This document shows positions 1-9,473 of a stretch of 64,000 bases of DNA, in pieces. The stretch comes from Lachnospiraceae bacterium (lineage in GTDB: Bacteria > Bacillota > Clostridia > Lachnospirales > Lachnospiraceae). The notes below the pieces were generated by a model. That model did no database searches. It saw only the letters and a program-made list of their open reading frames with translations, and was not told the DNA's origin. The stretch lies in contig JAAWBG010000056.1 of NCBI GenBank assembly GCA_022792535.1, positions 19,441 through 83,440 of the forward strand, given 5' to 3'. Each line of letters begins with the position of its first letter. The first letter of the stretch is position 1. A program made the position numbers and the translations under genes.

Positions 1-34
1 CTAAGCATATATAAAAATAGAAGGAGTATTTATT

Positions 35-409
35 ATGAAAAGCAATGAATCTGCAGAAAATTATTTAGAAACCATTCTGATTTTAGGTCAAAGGCTCCCT
101 GTGGTCCGTTCCATAGATGTGGCAGTGGAATTGGGGTTTAAAAAATCCAGCGTCAGCGTGGCTATGAAAAATTTAAGAGAAAAAGGATACATCACTGTCT
201 CTAAGGCTGGATATATCTCTTTCACGGAATCTGGAAAAGAGATTGCAGATATGATTTATGAGCGCCATAATTTTCTCTCTGGCTGGCTGATCAGTTTAGG
301 CGTAGACGAAAAAATTGCGGCAGAAGATGCCTGCCGCATGGAACATGTAATCAGCCGCGAAAGTTTCGCCGCCATCAAAAAAGCTGTGGAACATGATTTC
401 TCTCTATGA
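35..409 (+). CDS. DtxR/MntR-type metal-dependent transcriptional regulator
   Basis: A 124-residue protein with the N-terminal winged helix-turn-helix layout of the DtxR/MntR family: an opening 'ENYLETIL' helix, a recognition-helix region around 'KKSSVSVAMKNLREKGYI', then a wing. The stretch after residue 75 (ERHNFLSGWLISLGV, EDACRMEHVIS) matches the family's dimerisation and metal-binding helices. Such proteins repress metal-uptake genes when bound to Fe or Mn. It lacks the C-terminal SH3-like domain, as in short MntR-type members. The start follows an AGGAG ribosome site. Its stop codon abuts the stop of the convergent cyclase gene. Which metal it senses cannot be read from sequence. Confidence 0.85.
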   Translation: MKSNESAENYLETILILGQRLPVVRSIDVAVELGFKKSSVSVAMKNLREKGYITVSKAGYISFTESGKEIADMIYERHNFLSGWLISLGVDEKIAAEDACRMEHVISRESFAAIKKAVEHDFSL

Positions 410-2062
410 TAACGATGCTGCTTCCTGCTTCATCACGAATTTTTCGTGATACATCATCTTATCTGCCCGGCGCAGCGTATCTCCCAGATCATAATCCACT
501 TGATTGTCATATAACTTATAACCACAGGCAATCTGCATCGGAAATTCCCCTGGATTGCTCTGATTACATTTATCTACTTCCACCTTTAATTTCTGTACCC
601 GTTTTTTACACTCTTCCACAGAAACCCCTTTTAGAAGAACGCAGAACTCATCTCCGCCCATCCGATAACATTTTCCAATATCTCCAAACACTTTCTCAAT
701 CAGGTTTGCACTGTACAAAATGTAACGGTCTCCCTTTTCGTGTCCTAGTGTGTCATTGCATTTCTTCAAATTGTTCAAGTCAAACATAACTACAATACAG
801 TTATCTGGAGTAAAATCCCGCTGCCCTATATATTCTGCATATGCAGTACGATTAAAAATTCCTGTCAATTGATCATGATAGGCCATTTCCTCATACCTTT
901 TGGCCTGCATTCCAATTGCCATCAATCTCTTCGTCTCTTTTACAGATCTGACTCCTAATACCGTAATATACGTCAGGAAACCAAACATTCCAAGAATCAT
1001 CATAGAGGTTCCATTCGAAACATAATATGCGATAATATCTACTGCCATTCCTGCAATACAGGCGCAGGCGCATCCCAGCAATGTTTTCAGATTCTTATTC
1101 CACCCAACAGTACGCAGCTCCCACACAGTCATGGCAATAAACACCAATACTAAAAATACCATGGAAGCATGAGACATCCACAAAGTCTGCCTTAAATCTG
1201 CTCTCCCATTGATCTGTAAAATAAGAGCTATCCCAGAGACCACAAGACTCACGCCGCAGGGTAAATACCACAGGATACTATCTTTCGTTGAGAATAATTC
1301 TTTCACATACAAACTAAAGGGAATCACCACCAGCATCAACGTTAAAAACGGAATATTTGCCAGAGGAATAGAAAATGGAAAAAACAGAGACATGGAAGAA
1401 AGATCCGTCATCTTCCATAGTCCAATGTTAAAAGAAAACATTCCCAGCATTAACAGACTCTTATCCACCTCTGAATTGTGATAATTAGCCAATGTGAAAA
1501 AAATAAACACAATCCCCATTACGATAGCTGCAAGGCTTAAGACAAAGGGAAACAGATCTCCTTTTATAATCTTTACCCAGATTCCATATTTCGATCCCAC
1601 ATAGAATTCCGGAACAATATTTCTAGAACTTTCATATACCGGGCTTAACACTACCTGAATCTCTTTTCCCACATCTTCTTGATTAATTAGGATTGTATTC
1701 CAATTGCTCCCAGGAGTCTTTCCAAACACATTACTTCCCTTAGGACGCAGCAAATAAACTTGTTCTCCGTCTATATAAGTCTCAACATTCTGATGCAGGC
1801 TATAAAAAATCAGACTGCTCCCACCCTTAAACACTTCAGAGATCCGCATGGTATACACGTCACGTACTCCCAAGGGCGCACTGTCGTCTGTAACATGGCT
1901 GAATTCATAGTCCTTGAACTTATAATACCCTGTATCCATCTGTTTGTGAATGACCTGGTTGCTGATATTTGCACATAGGTAGAGAAAAAAGAAAAATACG
2001 ACCCCAACGCAAGCTGCATATAAACCAGGCACCATACACCTGATCTTTTCTTTCCATTTCAT
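404..2062 (-). CDS. membrane diguanylate cyclase (7TM + GGDEF)
   Basis: The protein has an N-terminal membrane anchor, an extracytoplasmic region of about 150 residues, a run of seven hydrophobic segments and a C-terminal GGDEF domain with the intact active-site motif 'RMGGDEF' near residue 480. The layout resembles 7TMR-DISM receptors fused to an output enzyme, which make c-di-GMP from two GTP in response to an external ligand. The open frame begins with GTG at 2074, but I prefer the ATG at 2062, which follows a GGGG ribosome site at good spacing. It lies 30 bp downstream of the HD-GYP gene, so synthesis and breakdown are probably co-transcribed. The ligand is unknown. Confidence 0.88.
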   Translation of the reverse strand: MKWKEKIRCMVPGLYAACVGVVFFFFLYLCANISNQVIHKQMDTGYYKFKDYEFSHVTDDSAPLGVRDVYTMRISEVFKGGSSLIFYSLHQNVETYIDGEQVYLLRPKGSNVFGKTPGSNWNTILINQEDVGKEIQVVLSPVYESSRNIVPEFYVGSKYGIWVKIIKGDLFPFVLSLAAIVMGIVFIFFTLANYHNSEVDKSLLMLGMFSFNIGLWKMTDLSSMSLFFPFSIPLANIPFLTLMLVVIPFSLYVKELFSTKDSILWYLPCGVSLVVSGIALILQINGRADLRQTLWMSHASMVFLVLVFIAMTVWELRTVGWNKNLKTLLGCACACIAGMAVDIIAYYVSNGTSMMILGMFGFLTYITVLGVRSVKETKRLMAIGMQAKRYEEMAYHDQLTGIFNRTAYAEYIGQRDFTPDNCIVVMFDLNNLKKCNDTLGHEKGDRYILYSANLIEKVFGDIGKCYRMGGDEFCVLLKGVSVEECKKRVQKLKVEVDKCNQSNPGEFPMQIACGYKLYDNQVDYDLGDTLRRADKMMYHEKFVMKQEAASLS

Positions 2063-2092
2063 ATCAAACCCCACTATATCTTCAAGATTCCC

Positions 2093-3199
2093 TTATTTTA
2101 TGATGATGCTGGCACACCCCATGTCCTCTGCCAAATGATACACTTTCCCTGACTTCAGTCCAACCACCGTAGGCCGTAAAATATAACCAGGTTTATTTGC
2201 AACAACCTTTGCCTTTTCCCCATTACTCAATTCCACAATACAGTCTACGGGATAAAGAATCACACTTTCCATAAAGCTTTTCATAACATCAATATCCAGC
2301 TCCCCTGTCATAGACATAATCATCTCAACTGCATCTCTCTGAGAATATGCTTTCTTATACACACGTTCTGTCACTAAAGCATCATAAATATCTGCCACAG
2401 ACAAAATCCTGGCAAATAAGTGAATCTTTTCCTTGGTTACCCCCATGGGATAACCTTTGCCATTTATTTTCTCATGATGCTGCAGCACTCCCATGGAAAT
2501 CGGTTCTGAAATATCGTCCTTTTCTTTCAGAATTCCATAGCCAAACAAACTGTGCTTCTTCATAATGGCAAATTCCTCATCTGTCAATTTCCCTGCTTTG
2601 TTCAAAATCTCATTGGGAATTTTAGATTTACCCACATCATGTAAAAGCCCGGAAATCCCAATATCATAAACTTCTTTATCAGAAAGTCCATGCTTTTTTC
2701 CTACAATCATCCCCATGGTGGCCACATCTACGCTGTGTTTAAAGGTATATTCATCGCTTACTTTCAAAGCGCTGATATCTACAGCAATTGCTTCATTATC
2801 TGTGATCGCTTTCATCAAATCCCGTGTAATGCTGTTCGTGGTATCTGCAAAATCTGCCGCATCGGTGTTCCTGTACAAAAACTGAATGCCTTCTGATACT
2901 CTCTGTTTCACACTTTCTGATAATTTGACCTTCGCAGGATCTGCCACTCTGCTTTTCTCAATCACCTTTTGAACTTGTTCTGGAATCTCCGGCTCCATCT
3001 TATTCTGATCTTCTGGATCTTCCTCACCCTCTCTGATATAAACACCCATAATCCCCATTTTCAAAAGAGATTCTATCAGATAATCATCCAGCGGCGCTCC
3101 CCGTGCAATCAACACTCTTCCAGACCTGTCCACGATGGCCTGATCTATTCTCATTCCTTCTTTTAATCTTCTTGTACTTGTATAAATTCTTCTTACCAA
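2093..3199 (-). CDS. HD-GYP domain phosphodiesterase (c-di-GMP breakdown)
   Basis: A 368-residue protein with an N-terminal region common in clostridial HD-GYP proteins (about residues 1-120), then an HD-GYP hydrolase domain. It shows the metal-binding 'LLHDVGKSKIP' motif and the family-defining 'HHEKINGKGYP' motif. HD-GYP enzymes hydrolyse c-di-GMP to pGpG or GMP. No signal peptide or membrane segment is seen, so it is probably cytoplasmic. The start is TTG after a GGGGAAAG ribosome site. It is the first gene of a two-gene operon with the diguanylate cyclase, an enzyme pair with opposite activities. Confidence 0.9.
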   Translation of the reverse strand: MVRRIYTSTRRLKEGMRIDQAIVDRSGRVLIARGAPLDDYLIESLLKMGIMGVYIREGEEDPEDQNKMEPEIPEQVQKVIEKSRVADPAKVKLSESVKQRVSEGIQFLYRNTDAADFADTTNSITRDLMKAITDNEAIAVDISALKVSDEYTFKHSVDVATMGMIVGKKHGLSDKEVYDIGISGLLHDVGKSKIPNEILNKAGKLTDEEFAIMKKHSLFGYGILKEKDDISEPISMGVLQHHEKINGKGYPMGVTKEKIHLFARILSVADIYDALVTERVYKKAYSQRDAVEMIMSMTGELDIDVMKSFMESVILYPVDCIVELSNGEKAKVVANKPGYILRPTVVGLKSGKVYHLAEDMGCASIIIK

Positions 3200-3320
3200 C
3201 GAACTTTCCCCACTTTATTCTTCATTTATGGTATCTGACGTTATTATACGATATTTTTCTGCCAATTCCAACAAAAAAACGCAATCTTATGACAAAAATT
3301 GGAAACCGTCCGAATAAAAA

Positions 3321-5339
3321 CTATTTTTTCGTTTTCACCGTTTTTACTTTAGACCAATCAGAATAAATTTTCATAGGCTTTCCATTAACTTTCACTGTCT
3401 TGTAAGTACGTATCCTGATATAATATTTTTTCTTTGCCTTTTGCCTGGAAATCTTTTTTGACACAGTTCTGTTATTTTTCACAGTGAAAGCCTTGGTATA
3501 TTTCTTAGAAAACTTACTATTCGTGGAATACTGAATCTCATATCCCGTTGTCTGGCTGCTCTGCCTCTTCCACTTTACCAAAAAACCTTTAGACTTGGCT
3601 GAAAGTCCGGTGATACTGGTCTTCTTGGGCACAATAGTAAAAGTCTTTTTCCATGTTCCGCTGTAATCTCCTCTAAAGCTCAAAATCACCGCGGCCTGTC
3701 CCACCTGGACATTATTCTGATAGGAAAGCTGATACTGTCCGCTTCCAATCTTCCTTCCAGTTCTATCTACAATTGTCACAGCCGGTTTCTGACTCTTTCC
3801 ATTGTAAAGAATTCTGCTTCCGGAAAGGGATATCTTATGAATGCGTGGGATCACTTTTTGCTCTGCAATTTTTCCGCAGCTGCATTTTTTTATTCTAAGT
3901 CCATCTCTCTTAGTCGTTGCCTTTCGAACTGTCAGCATATAAGTATGAACATGAACTGGAGGCTGAGGTTTTTCCTCCTCTGGCGGCGTCACTACCGGCG
4001 GCTTTTCTTCTTCCGGCGGCGTCACTACCGGCGGCTTTTCTTCTTCCGGCGGCTCCTCATAATCTTTCAGCCAGCAGGCGGTCCAAGCGCCATCCCGATA
4101 ATTTAACTGCTGCCCATTTTCAATGATCCTTTCAGCAACTGCAAAATTGCTGCGCACTGCCTTTGCCGGGTCTGCCGTAATATAAGTTCTTCCAGCCAGA
4201 AATGTCTGCGGAAGTACCCGCAAACCAGACTGAAATTGTGTGGTTCCTGACACCTGTCCCTGAATAGACAAAATACCGCTTTTATTCAGTACAAGGATTC
4301 CTCTCTGCTCTTCAGGATCGCTTACCCCTGTAAAATTCCCTTTGATAAGGGTGTCTATCCCGCTGTTCAGATCCAGGCAGCCGCCATTTTGCAGCGTGAC
4401 ATTGCCCAGACTGTTGATTGTGGATGCAACAGACAGACAAGCCTCATCCATTACCAGACTGCCAATGCCTTCTGTCTCTGCATTCCGAAGAGAAAGTCGG
4501 CATAACGTTAAAGTTGTCTCCTGATTTCCCAAAAATTTTACTGTTTTTCCATATTCCTCTATACCGGCCCCTGTCAGGCAGATGGAAGCCCGGCTATTTT
4601 GACTGGCATCCACGTAATCTCTGACAATCGCCATCCCATCCAGATTCAGCTGTGCATTTCCTGTATAGGATACATTTCCTTCTGTTCCTGCTCCATGCCC
4701 CAAATAAATTGCCTGAAACATGGTCTCGCTGTTGGAATTTTTCACGGTCAGAGCTGCATTGCTTCCATTTACCGTTCCTGGATAGCCTCCTGCGTACACA
4801 GAGGGCAGCAGTTCTTTTTCTGTACCGCCGAGAGGTCCCTGACTGCCGTCGCTGCCTTCTAAGTAGGTTTTCACATTATCCAGAGTCAGGCTGTGTCCCG
4901 CCAGAAAAATCTCCCGATGAGGCACGCTTCCTAAAGCATCACTGGAAGTAAAAGTTAATTTTATATTCTGAAAGACAACGCCGTCCCCCTCTATCTGAAT
5001 GGGATTTCTGGTACTAATACTTGCGCCTTCTGTTCCCTGTATCAAAGTTCCTGCAGGAATCTTAATGGGACGCATCCGGCCATTGGCTTCTGCTTCCTCA
5101 CTGATCACAAAATCCCTCGTTACCACAATAGGGCTCTGTCTATTCTCCAGGGCGGACAGAAATTCTTTGTCCGTGGCAACAGACACCCCTGACGACCGGC
5201 CAATCTCATGGGAAACATTTTTCTGATTCTGCTCCGGAATCATCTCCTGGTTCTGAGCCAGCGCTGTCTCTGGCATTCCTGTAAATAGTACTGCACCTGC
5301 AAGTAAAACCGTTAAAATCTTCTTACCTCCGCTTTTCAT
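3321..5339 (-). CDS. secreted repeat protein with proline-rich linker and fibronectin-like tail
   Basis: A 672-residue protein with a clear Sec signal peptide (basic KKK, hydrophobic core, AxA site near 'ALAQ'). Residues about 50-400 hold short beta-strand repeats with many N, G and L residues, like right-handed beta-helix (pectate-lyase-like) folds. A linker carries two perfect copies of an 11-residue unit (EEEKPPVVTPP). After it come a 'YNGKSQKPAVTIVD' module, frequent in clostridial surface proteins, and a lysine-rich fibronectin type III-like domain. No LPXTG anchor or catalytic motif is seen. The start has a strong AGGAG site. Role is unknown; a wall-associated or polysaccharide-binding protein is an inference. 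Confidence 0.75.
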   Translation of the reverse strand: MKSGGKKILTVLLAGAVLFTGMPETALAQNQEMIPEQNQKNVSHEIGRSSGVSVATDKEFLSALENRQSPIVVTRDFVISEEAEANGRMRPIKIPAGTLIQGTEGASISTRNPIQIEGDGVVFQNIKLTFTSSDALGSVPHREIFLAGHSLTLDNVKTYLEGSDGSQGPLGGTEKELLPSVYAGGYPGTVNGSNAALTVKNSNSETMFQAIYLGHGAGTEGNVSYTGNAQLNLDGMAIVRDYVDASQNSRASICLTGAGIEEYGKTVKFLGNQETTLTLCRLSLRNAETEGIGSLVMDEACLSVASTINSLGNVTLQNGGCLDLNSGIDTLIKGNFTGVSDPEEQRGILVLNKSGILSIQGQVSGTTQFQSGLRVLPQTFLAGRTYITADPAKAVRSNFAVAERIIENGQQLNYRDGAWTACWLKDYEEPPEEEKPPVVTPPEEEKPPVVTPPEEEKPQPPVHVHTYMLTVRKATTKRDGLRIKKCSCGKIAEQKVIPRIHKISLSGSRILYNGKSQKPAVTIVDRTGRKIGSGQYQLSYQNNVQVGQAAVILSFRGDYSGTWKKTFTIVPKKTSITGLSAKSKGFLVKWKRQSSQTTGYEIQYSTNSKFSKKYTKAFTVKNNRTVSKKISRQKAKKKYYIRIRTYKTVKVNGKPMKIYSDWSKVKTVKTKK
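3970..4053. repeat. 33-bp tandem repeat in the proline-rich linker
   Basis: The unit beginning GGCGGCGTCACTACCGGCGG occurs twice in perfect tandem, followed by a partial copy. It encodes the EEEKPPVVTPP linker units of the secreted protein and could vary in copy number by slippage. Confidence 0.8.
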
Positions 5340-5703
5340 CTCGTCTCTCCTTTTGTTACTGCGGTTTTCCTATGGCACTGAACACCCAATAATATCATAA
5401 ATTTGCTAATATTATAACTTAGGATTTGATATTGCGCAATCAGATTTTGAATACTTGAAAAATGAAATATTCCGTGATAAAATTACTAATATCTGCAAAA
5501 TCTTTTGTTTTTATTTTTTACTTTTTAGGATTCGGGTGTCAAAAGAGTGCGGCGCACCCGCTCTATCCCATATATTGATGTGCAAACTTGTTTGCAATAA
5601 CAATATATGGGATGAGCGTAGCACCAAAGGTGCTTTTGACACCCGAATCTTTTTAGCAGAGTAATTCACTCTGAAATTTTAATTTTATTACAGGGGGAAT
5701 GAT
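5340..5703. other. intergenic region upstream of chemoreceptor gene
   Basis: An AT-rich gap between divergent genes. It holds the leader of the minus-strand secreted-protein gene, the 121-bp palindromic element annotated separately, and an AGGGGGAATGAT ribosome site for the chemoreceptor. The 69-residue ORF in the track here lies across the palindrome and is not credible. Confidence 0.7.
5529..5649. mobile_element. MITE-like 121-bp palindromic element with cloverleaf potential
   Basis: Perfect 17-bp terminal inverted repeats (GATTCGGGTGTCAAAAG at 5529-5545, complement at 5633-5649) enclose a second stem: CGCTC[T]ATCCCATATATTG pairs with 5601-5618 with one bulge. That stem is tipped by TGCAAAC/GTTTGCA. 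Two side hairpins, GTGC-GGC-GCAC on the left and AGCACC-AAA-GGTGCT on the right, complete a four-arm shape. A 7-bp direct repeat, TTTTTAG, flanks both ends (5522-5528 and 5650-5656), as expected for a target-site duplication. No ORF for a transposase is present, so mobility would depend on an enzyme elsewhere. An alternative is a structured leader RNA for the chemoreceptor. Confidence 0.7.
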
Positions 5704-7731
5704 ATGAAATTTCTAGCAAACCGAAAACTCGCCACACGTATCAGTATTATCACTACAGCTATTACCGTCGCTGGCATGCTGTTACTTTGGCTCGTGGTCT
5801 CTGACCGCGTTGTCTCTATGGTAGAAAATAACATTACCAATCAAATGATTGACGCTGTAGAATCCAGAGCTGCAATCATAAATGATTATGTAACTTCTGC
5901 TGAAGAATATATGACAGCCTTTGCATTGAGCAGCGAAGTTCATGATCTTCTTGCAGACCCAGAAAATCCTGCTCTTTTACAAAAAGGGCAAAAATATACA
6001 GAAGATTTTGCTGCAGTAAAAGGTATTTTTGAAGGATTGTACATTGCCACTCCTGATACATATGTTCTGACACATACTTCCCAGGAAGCCATTGGAATCA
6101 CCACCCGGTCCGGCCAGTCATTAGAGGTATTCCAAGATACCATTCTGGCAGAACCGCAGCTGACAAATCTTGGAATCATGAAATCTCCTGGAACTGGAAG
6201 TATGATTATTTCTATGTATTATCCGCTTTTTGATGGCCAAGACTGTATTGGCTACGTAGGCGCCGGCGTCTATGCCAGCCGGCTAATGGATTCCTTACTA
6301 AACTTAAATATTGAAGGTCTGCCTCACAACGAATATGTATTCCTGAACGTAGAAACCGGCACTTACCTGTATCATCAGGATGAATCTCTTCTCAATACGG
6401 AAACTACTGACAGTGGTTATCAAAAAATCATTCAGAAAATAAAAAAGGAAGGCAATACACAGGCAGGTATCTATTCCTATCAGGATGAACATGGTGTAGA
6501 TCAGCTAGTGGTTTATAAATATCTGGAAGATCGAAACTGGGTTTTTATGGTCCGTGACAATACGTCGGAAGTTTACGGAAAAGCAGAAGATATACGTATG
6601 ACAGTGGGCCTTTTATGCACAGTCGTAACTGTAGCTATCATTCTTGTAACGCTCCTAGTCCTCTACCGGGAAGGCAAGGAACTTATGATCATGGAAAATG
6701 CCATCCATCGTCTTGGAAACCTGGAACTTTCCGCCGATCAGGAATTAAAATCATTTTATAAACGAACAGATGAAATCGGTATGATTGCACAGACCATTCA
6801 TCATCTCTGTGATCGCCTAAGAAAGACCATCGAGGATATTGGCCGTATCCTAGGTGAAATGGCTGATGGAAATATTGCTGTGGATGTTACGAAAAATGAA
6901 TCTTATTACATTGGTGATTTCAAAACCCTGGCTGAAAGCCTGAAAAGTATCCGCTCTCATCTGACAGACGTCATGCGTAATATCACGCATATTGCAAATC
7001 AAGTTGACAGCGGCGCAAATCAGGTATCCGCAGGCGCTCAGGCACTATCCCAGGGAACCATACAGCAGGAAGCTTCTATTCAAGGGCTTGTCTCTAATGT
7101 TACAGACATTACAGAACAGATTCAAAACAGTGCGATTCGCTGCAACAATGCCAGCGATCTGATGGAAAAAGCCACTGGTTATGCTGCTGAAGCTGATACA
7201 AAGATGGAACAATTGATCATTGCCACCAAAAACATTGATCAATCTTCTGCTCAAATCGGCAGTATTATAAAAACTATCGAGGATATTGCCTTCCAGACGA
7301 ATGTTCTGGCTCTAAATGCTTCTATCGAAGCCATGAGAGCCGGCACCTCAGGAAAAGGTTTTTCCGTTGTATCTGATGAGGTTAGAAGCCTTGCCGCCAG
7401 GTCTGCCGAGGCTGCTGGAGATACCAGTACCCTTATCGGCCGCTCTATCCATGATGTAAAGACAGGAACCGAATCCACAAATCTTGCTATTTCCGCTATG
7501 CAGGTTATCAATGAATGTATCCAGTCCCTTAAAATACTGATGGATGAAATTTCACTTGCCAGCGTTCAGCAGTCAGAAATGATCATCTCTGTGGAGAACA
7601 GAATCAAAGAAGTCTCCAAAGTAGTACAGGAAAATTCTGCTGCCGCTGCGGAAAGCGCAGCTATTTCTAATGAACTGTCTCACCAGGCAAGAACACTAAA
7701 TCGTCTGATCAGCCAGTTCCGCATTAACTAA
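5704..7731 (+). CDS. methyl-accepting chemotaxis protein
   Basis: A 675-residue chemoreceptor. Residues about 10-32 form TM1, 35-290 an extracellular dCache-like sensor, 297-320 TM2 ([19 protein letters not shown]), then a HAMP-like region and a long coiled-coil signalling domain. The hairpin tip carries '[17 protein letters not shown]', the conserved CheA/CheW contact region. It would report a small extracellular ligand to the chemotaxis kinase. The start follows an AGGGGG site. No chemotaxis or flagellar genes are nearby, so this is an orphan receptor gene. It ends just before a strong bidirectional terminator, so it is probably monocistronic. Confidence 0.93.
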   Translation: MKFLANRKLATRISIITTAITVAGMLLLWLVVSDRVVSMVENNITNQMIDAVESRAAIINDYVTSAEEYMTAFALSSEVHDLLADPENPALLQKGQKYTEDFAAVKGIFEGLYIATPDTYVLTHTSQEAIGITTRSGQSLEVFQDTILAEPQLTNLGIMKSPGTGSMIISMYYPLFDGQDCIGYVGAGVYASRLMDSLLNLNIEGLPHNEYVFLNVETGTYLYHQDESLLNTETTDSGYQKIIQKIKKEGNTQAGIYSYQDEHGVDQLVVYKYLEDRNWVFMVRDNTSEVYGKAEDIRMTVGLLCTVVTVAIILVTLLVLYREGKELMIMENAIHRLGNLELSADQELKSFYKRTDEIGMIAQTIHHLCDRLRKTIEDIGRILGEMADGNIAVDVTKNESYYIGDFKTLAESLKSIRSHLTDVMRNITHIANQVDSGANQVSAGAQALSQGTIQQEASIQGLVSNVTDITEQIQNSAIRCNNASDLMEKATGYAAEADTKMEQLIIATKNIDQSSAQIGSIIKTIEDIAFQTNVLALNASIEAMRAGTSGKGFSVVSDEVRSLAARSAEAAGDTSTLIGRSIHDVKTGTESTNLAISAMQVINECIQSLKILMDEISLASVQQSEMIISVENRIKEVSKVVQENSAAAAESAAISNELSHQARTLNRLISQFRIN

Positions 7732-7761
7732 AGAAAGAAAAAACACAACAGCAGGCTTTAC

Positions 7762-7813
7762 AGAAGAAACCGGGTGACAGCGATCTTTCCATCGCTGTCA
7801 CCCGGTTTCTTCT
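7762..7813. terminator. strong bidirectional intrinsic terminator
   Basis: A perfect 23-bp stem (AGAAGAAACCGGGTGACAGCGAT and its complement) with loop CTTTCC sits between the convergent chemoreceptor and amidotransferase genes. It should end both transcripts. Confidence 0.9.
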
Positions 7814-7825
7814 CCCTATTTTATT

Positions 7826-9232
7826 CTATTCTTTTCCGTTCCAACAATAAGTACAGAGCTTACATTTATCCAGCCCGGTGGCATCTAACATATCATCCAG
7901 CCGATTAAAGTGAAGAGAAGTGAATCCTTGCTCTTTGCGCATCTCTTCCACCATTCTTTCATATCGCTCTGTCTCCGGATCTGCATATTCTGCCAAAATC
8001 TCTTCTGTTACATTTCCATTCTCCAGTTTGTCAATCACCCGGCGGGAAAATAGATCCATATCCGAAGTAGAACGAGAAAAATTCAAATATTTACACCCAT
8101 ATAGGATAGGCGGACAGGCTGGGCGGACGTGCACCTCCATTGCTCCGCTTCGATATAAGAATTCCACGGTCTCCCGAAGCTGGGTTCCTCTTACGATAGA
8201 ATCATCAATCAGAATCATACGCTTGTCCTGAATCAAATCTTTCACTGCCAGAAGTTTCATCTTGGCAATCAGATCCCGTTTACTTTGAATCGTTGGCATA
8301 AAAGATCTGGGCCAGGTAGGGGTATATTTAATAAAGGGCCTGGTAAATGGTATCCCAGATTCATTGGCATATCCAATGGCATGGGGAACGCCAGAATCCG
8401 GAACACCTGCCACAATATCTGGTTTCACATCATCTCGCTGAGCCATCTTCTGCCCACAGTGATAACGCATCTGTTCCACGTTCATTCCCTCATAGGAGCT
8501 GGCGGGATATCCATAATAAACCCACAGAAAGGTACAAATCTTCATCTCATTCCCAGGTTCAGACAAGGTAATGCAGCTCTTATCCGTTACCAGCGCAATT
8601 TCCCCTGGTCCCAATTCTTTATAATCAGAATAACCCAAGTTATGGTAAGCAAAATTCTCAAGAGAGATACAAAAAGCATCCTCTTTTTTCCCGATCACTA
8701 CCGGCGTTCTGCCATATTGATCTCTTGCAGCATACAGCCCGGCTTGATTCATCAAAATCAAAGACAAGGACCCTTCCACAGATTCCAATGCATAGCGAAT
8801 GCCTTCGATTAAATTTTCTTTCTGATTAATCAAAGCCGCCACAAGTTCCGTAGCATTAATCTCCCCGCCGCTCTGCTCCATAAAGTGAGAATGGCCTCCT
8901 TCAAACAACTGCTGCAGCAACTGATCACTATTATTTATCTTTCCCACTGTAGTAATGGCATAAGTCCCATGATGGGATCGTATCATCAATGGCTGAGGCT
9001 CATAATCAGAGATACATCCGATCCCAAACCAGCCTTTCATCTCATTGACATCTTTATCAAATTTTGTCCGAAAAGGAGAGTTTTCAATATTGTGGATCGC
9101 CCGGTTAAAGCCTTTTTCTCCAAGTACTGCCATTCCACCCCGCCTTGTTCCAAGATGGGAATGATAATCAACTCCAAAAAACAAATCAAATACACAATCC
9201 TGCTGTGATGCAACGCCAAAAAAACCGCCCAT
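7826..9232 (-). CDS. PurF-like amidophosphoribosyltransferase paralogue lacking the N-terminal cysteine
   Basis: A 468-residue protein of the PurF family: N-terminal Ntn-type glutaminase-like domain (about 1-235) and C-terminal phosphoribosyltransferase domain with the PRPP motif 'ILIDDSIVRGT' at 340-350. Cysteines at 233, 380, 457 and 460 match the spacing of the 4Fe-4S ligands of Bacillus-type PurF. Canonical PurF is processed to expose an N-terminal nucleophilic Cys (CGIxG); here the protein begins MGGFFGV, so that Cys is absent and glutamine hydrolysis by the usual route should fail. It may use free ammonia or do another job. It stands alone, with no purine genes adjacent. The start has an AGAGGAT site. 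Confidence 0.85.
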   Translation of the reverse strand: MGGFFGVASQQDCVFDLFFGVDYHSHLGTRRGGMAVLGEKGFNRAIHNIENSPFRTKFDKDVNEMKGWFGIGCISDYEPQPLMIRSHHGTYAITTVGKINNSDQLLQQLFEGGHSHFMEQSGGEINATELVAALINQKENLIEGIRYALESVEGSLSLILMNQAGLYAARDQYGRTPVVIGKKEDAFCISLENFAYHNLGYSDYKELGPGEIALVTDKSCITLSEPGNEMKICTFLWVYYGYPASSYEGMNVEQMRYHCGQKMAQRDDVKPDIVAGVPDSGVPHAIGYANESGIPFTRPFIKYTPTWPRSFMPTIQSKRDLIAKMKLLAVKDLIQDKRMILIDDSIVRGTQLRETVEFLYRSGAMEVHVRPACPPILYGCKYLNFSRSTSDMDLFSRRVIDKLENGNVTEEILAEYADPETERYERMVEEMRKEQGFTSLHFNRLDDMLDATGLDKCKLCTYCWNGKE

Positions 9233-9473
9233 TTTTCTATCCTCTTTCTTTCTGTCCTGCTATCTGCCGTTTCAGGCATTATTATACATGGTTTCTATGG
9301 TATTATGCAATCATTTACAGATATATTTTTACAAAAATATGATATGAAATCTTCTGAATTGCAAGTTAAGCTTTCCATTCCTAAAAAGTTACCGAGTATT
9401 CCATCCTAATCCCTTTCTGATTTTAATATGTTATAGTAGTCTCACAATAACATGTATAAGGAGGAAACTATCT

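Noticed and set aside
5529-5649. Integron attC site
   Set aside because: The palindrome has no recognisable R/L core sites (GTTRRRY) and no integrase or cassette array nearby.
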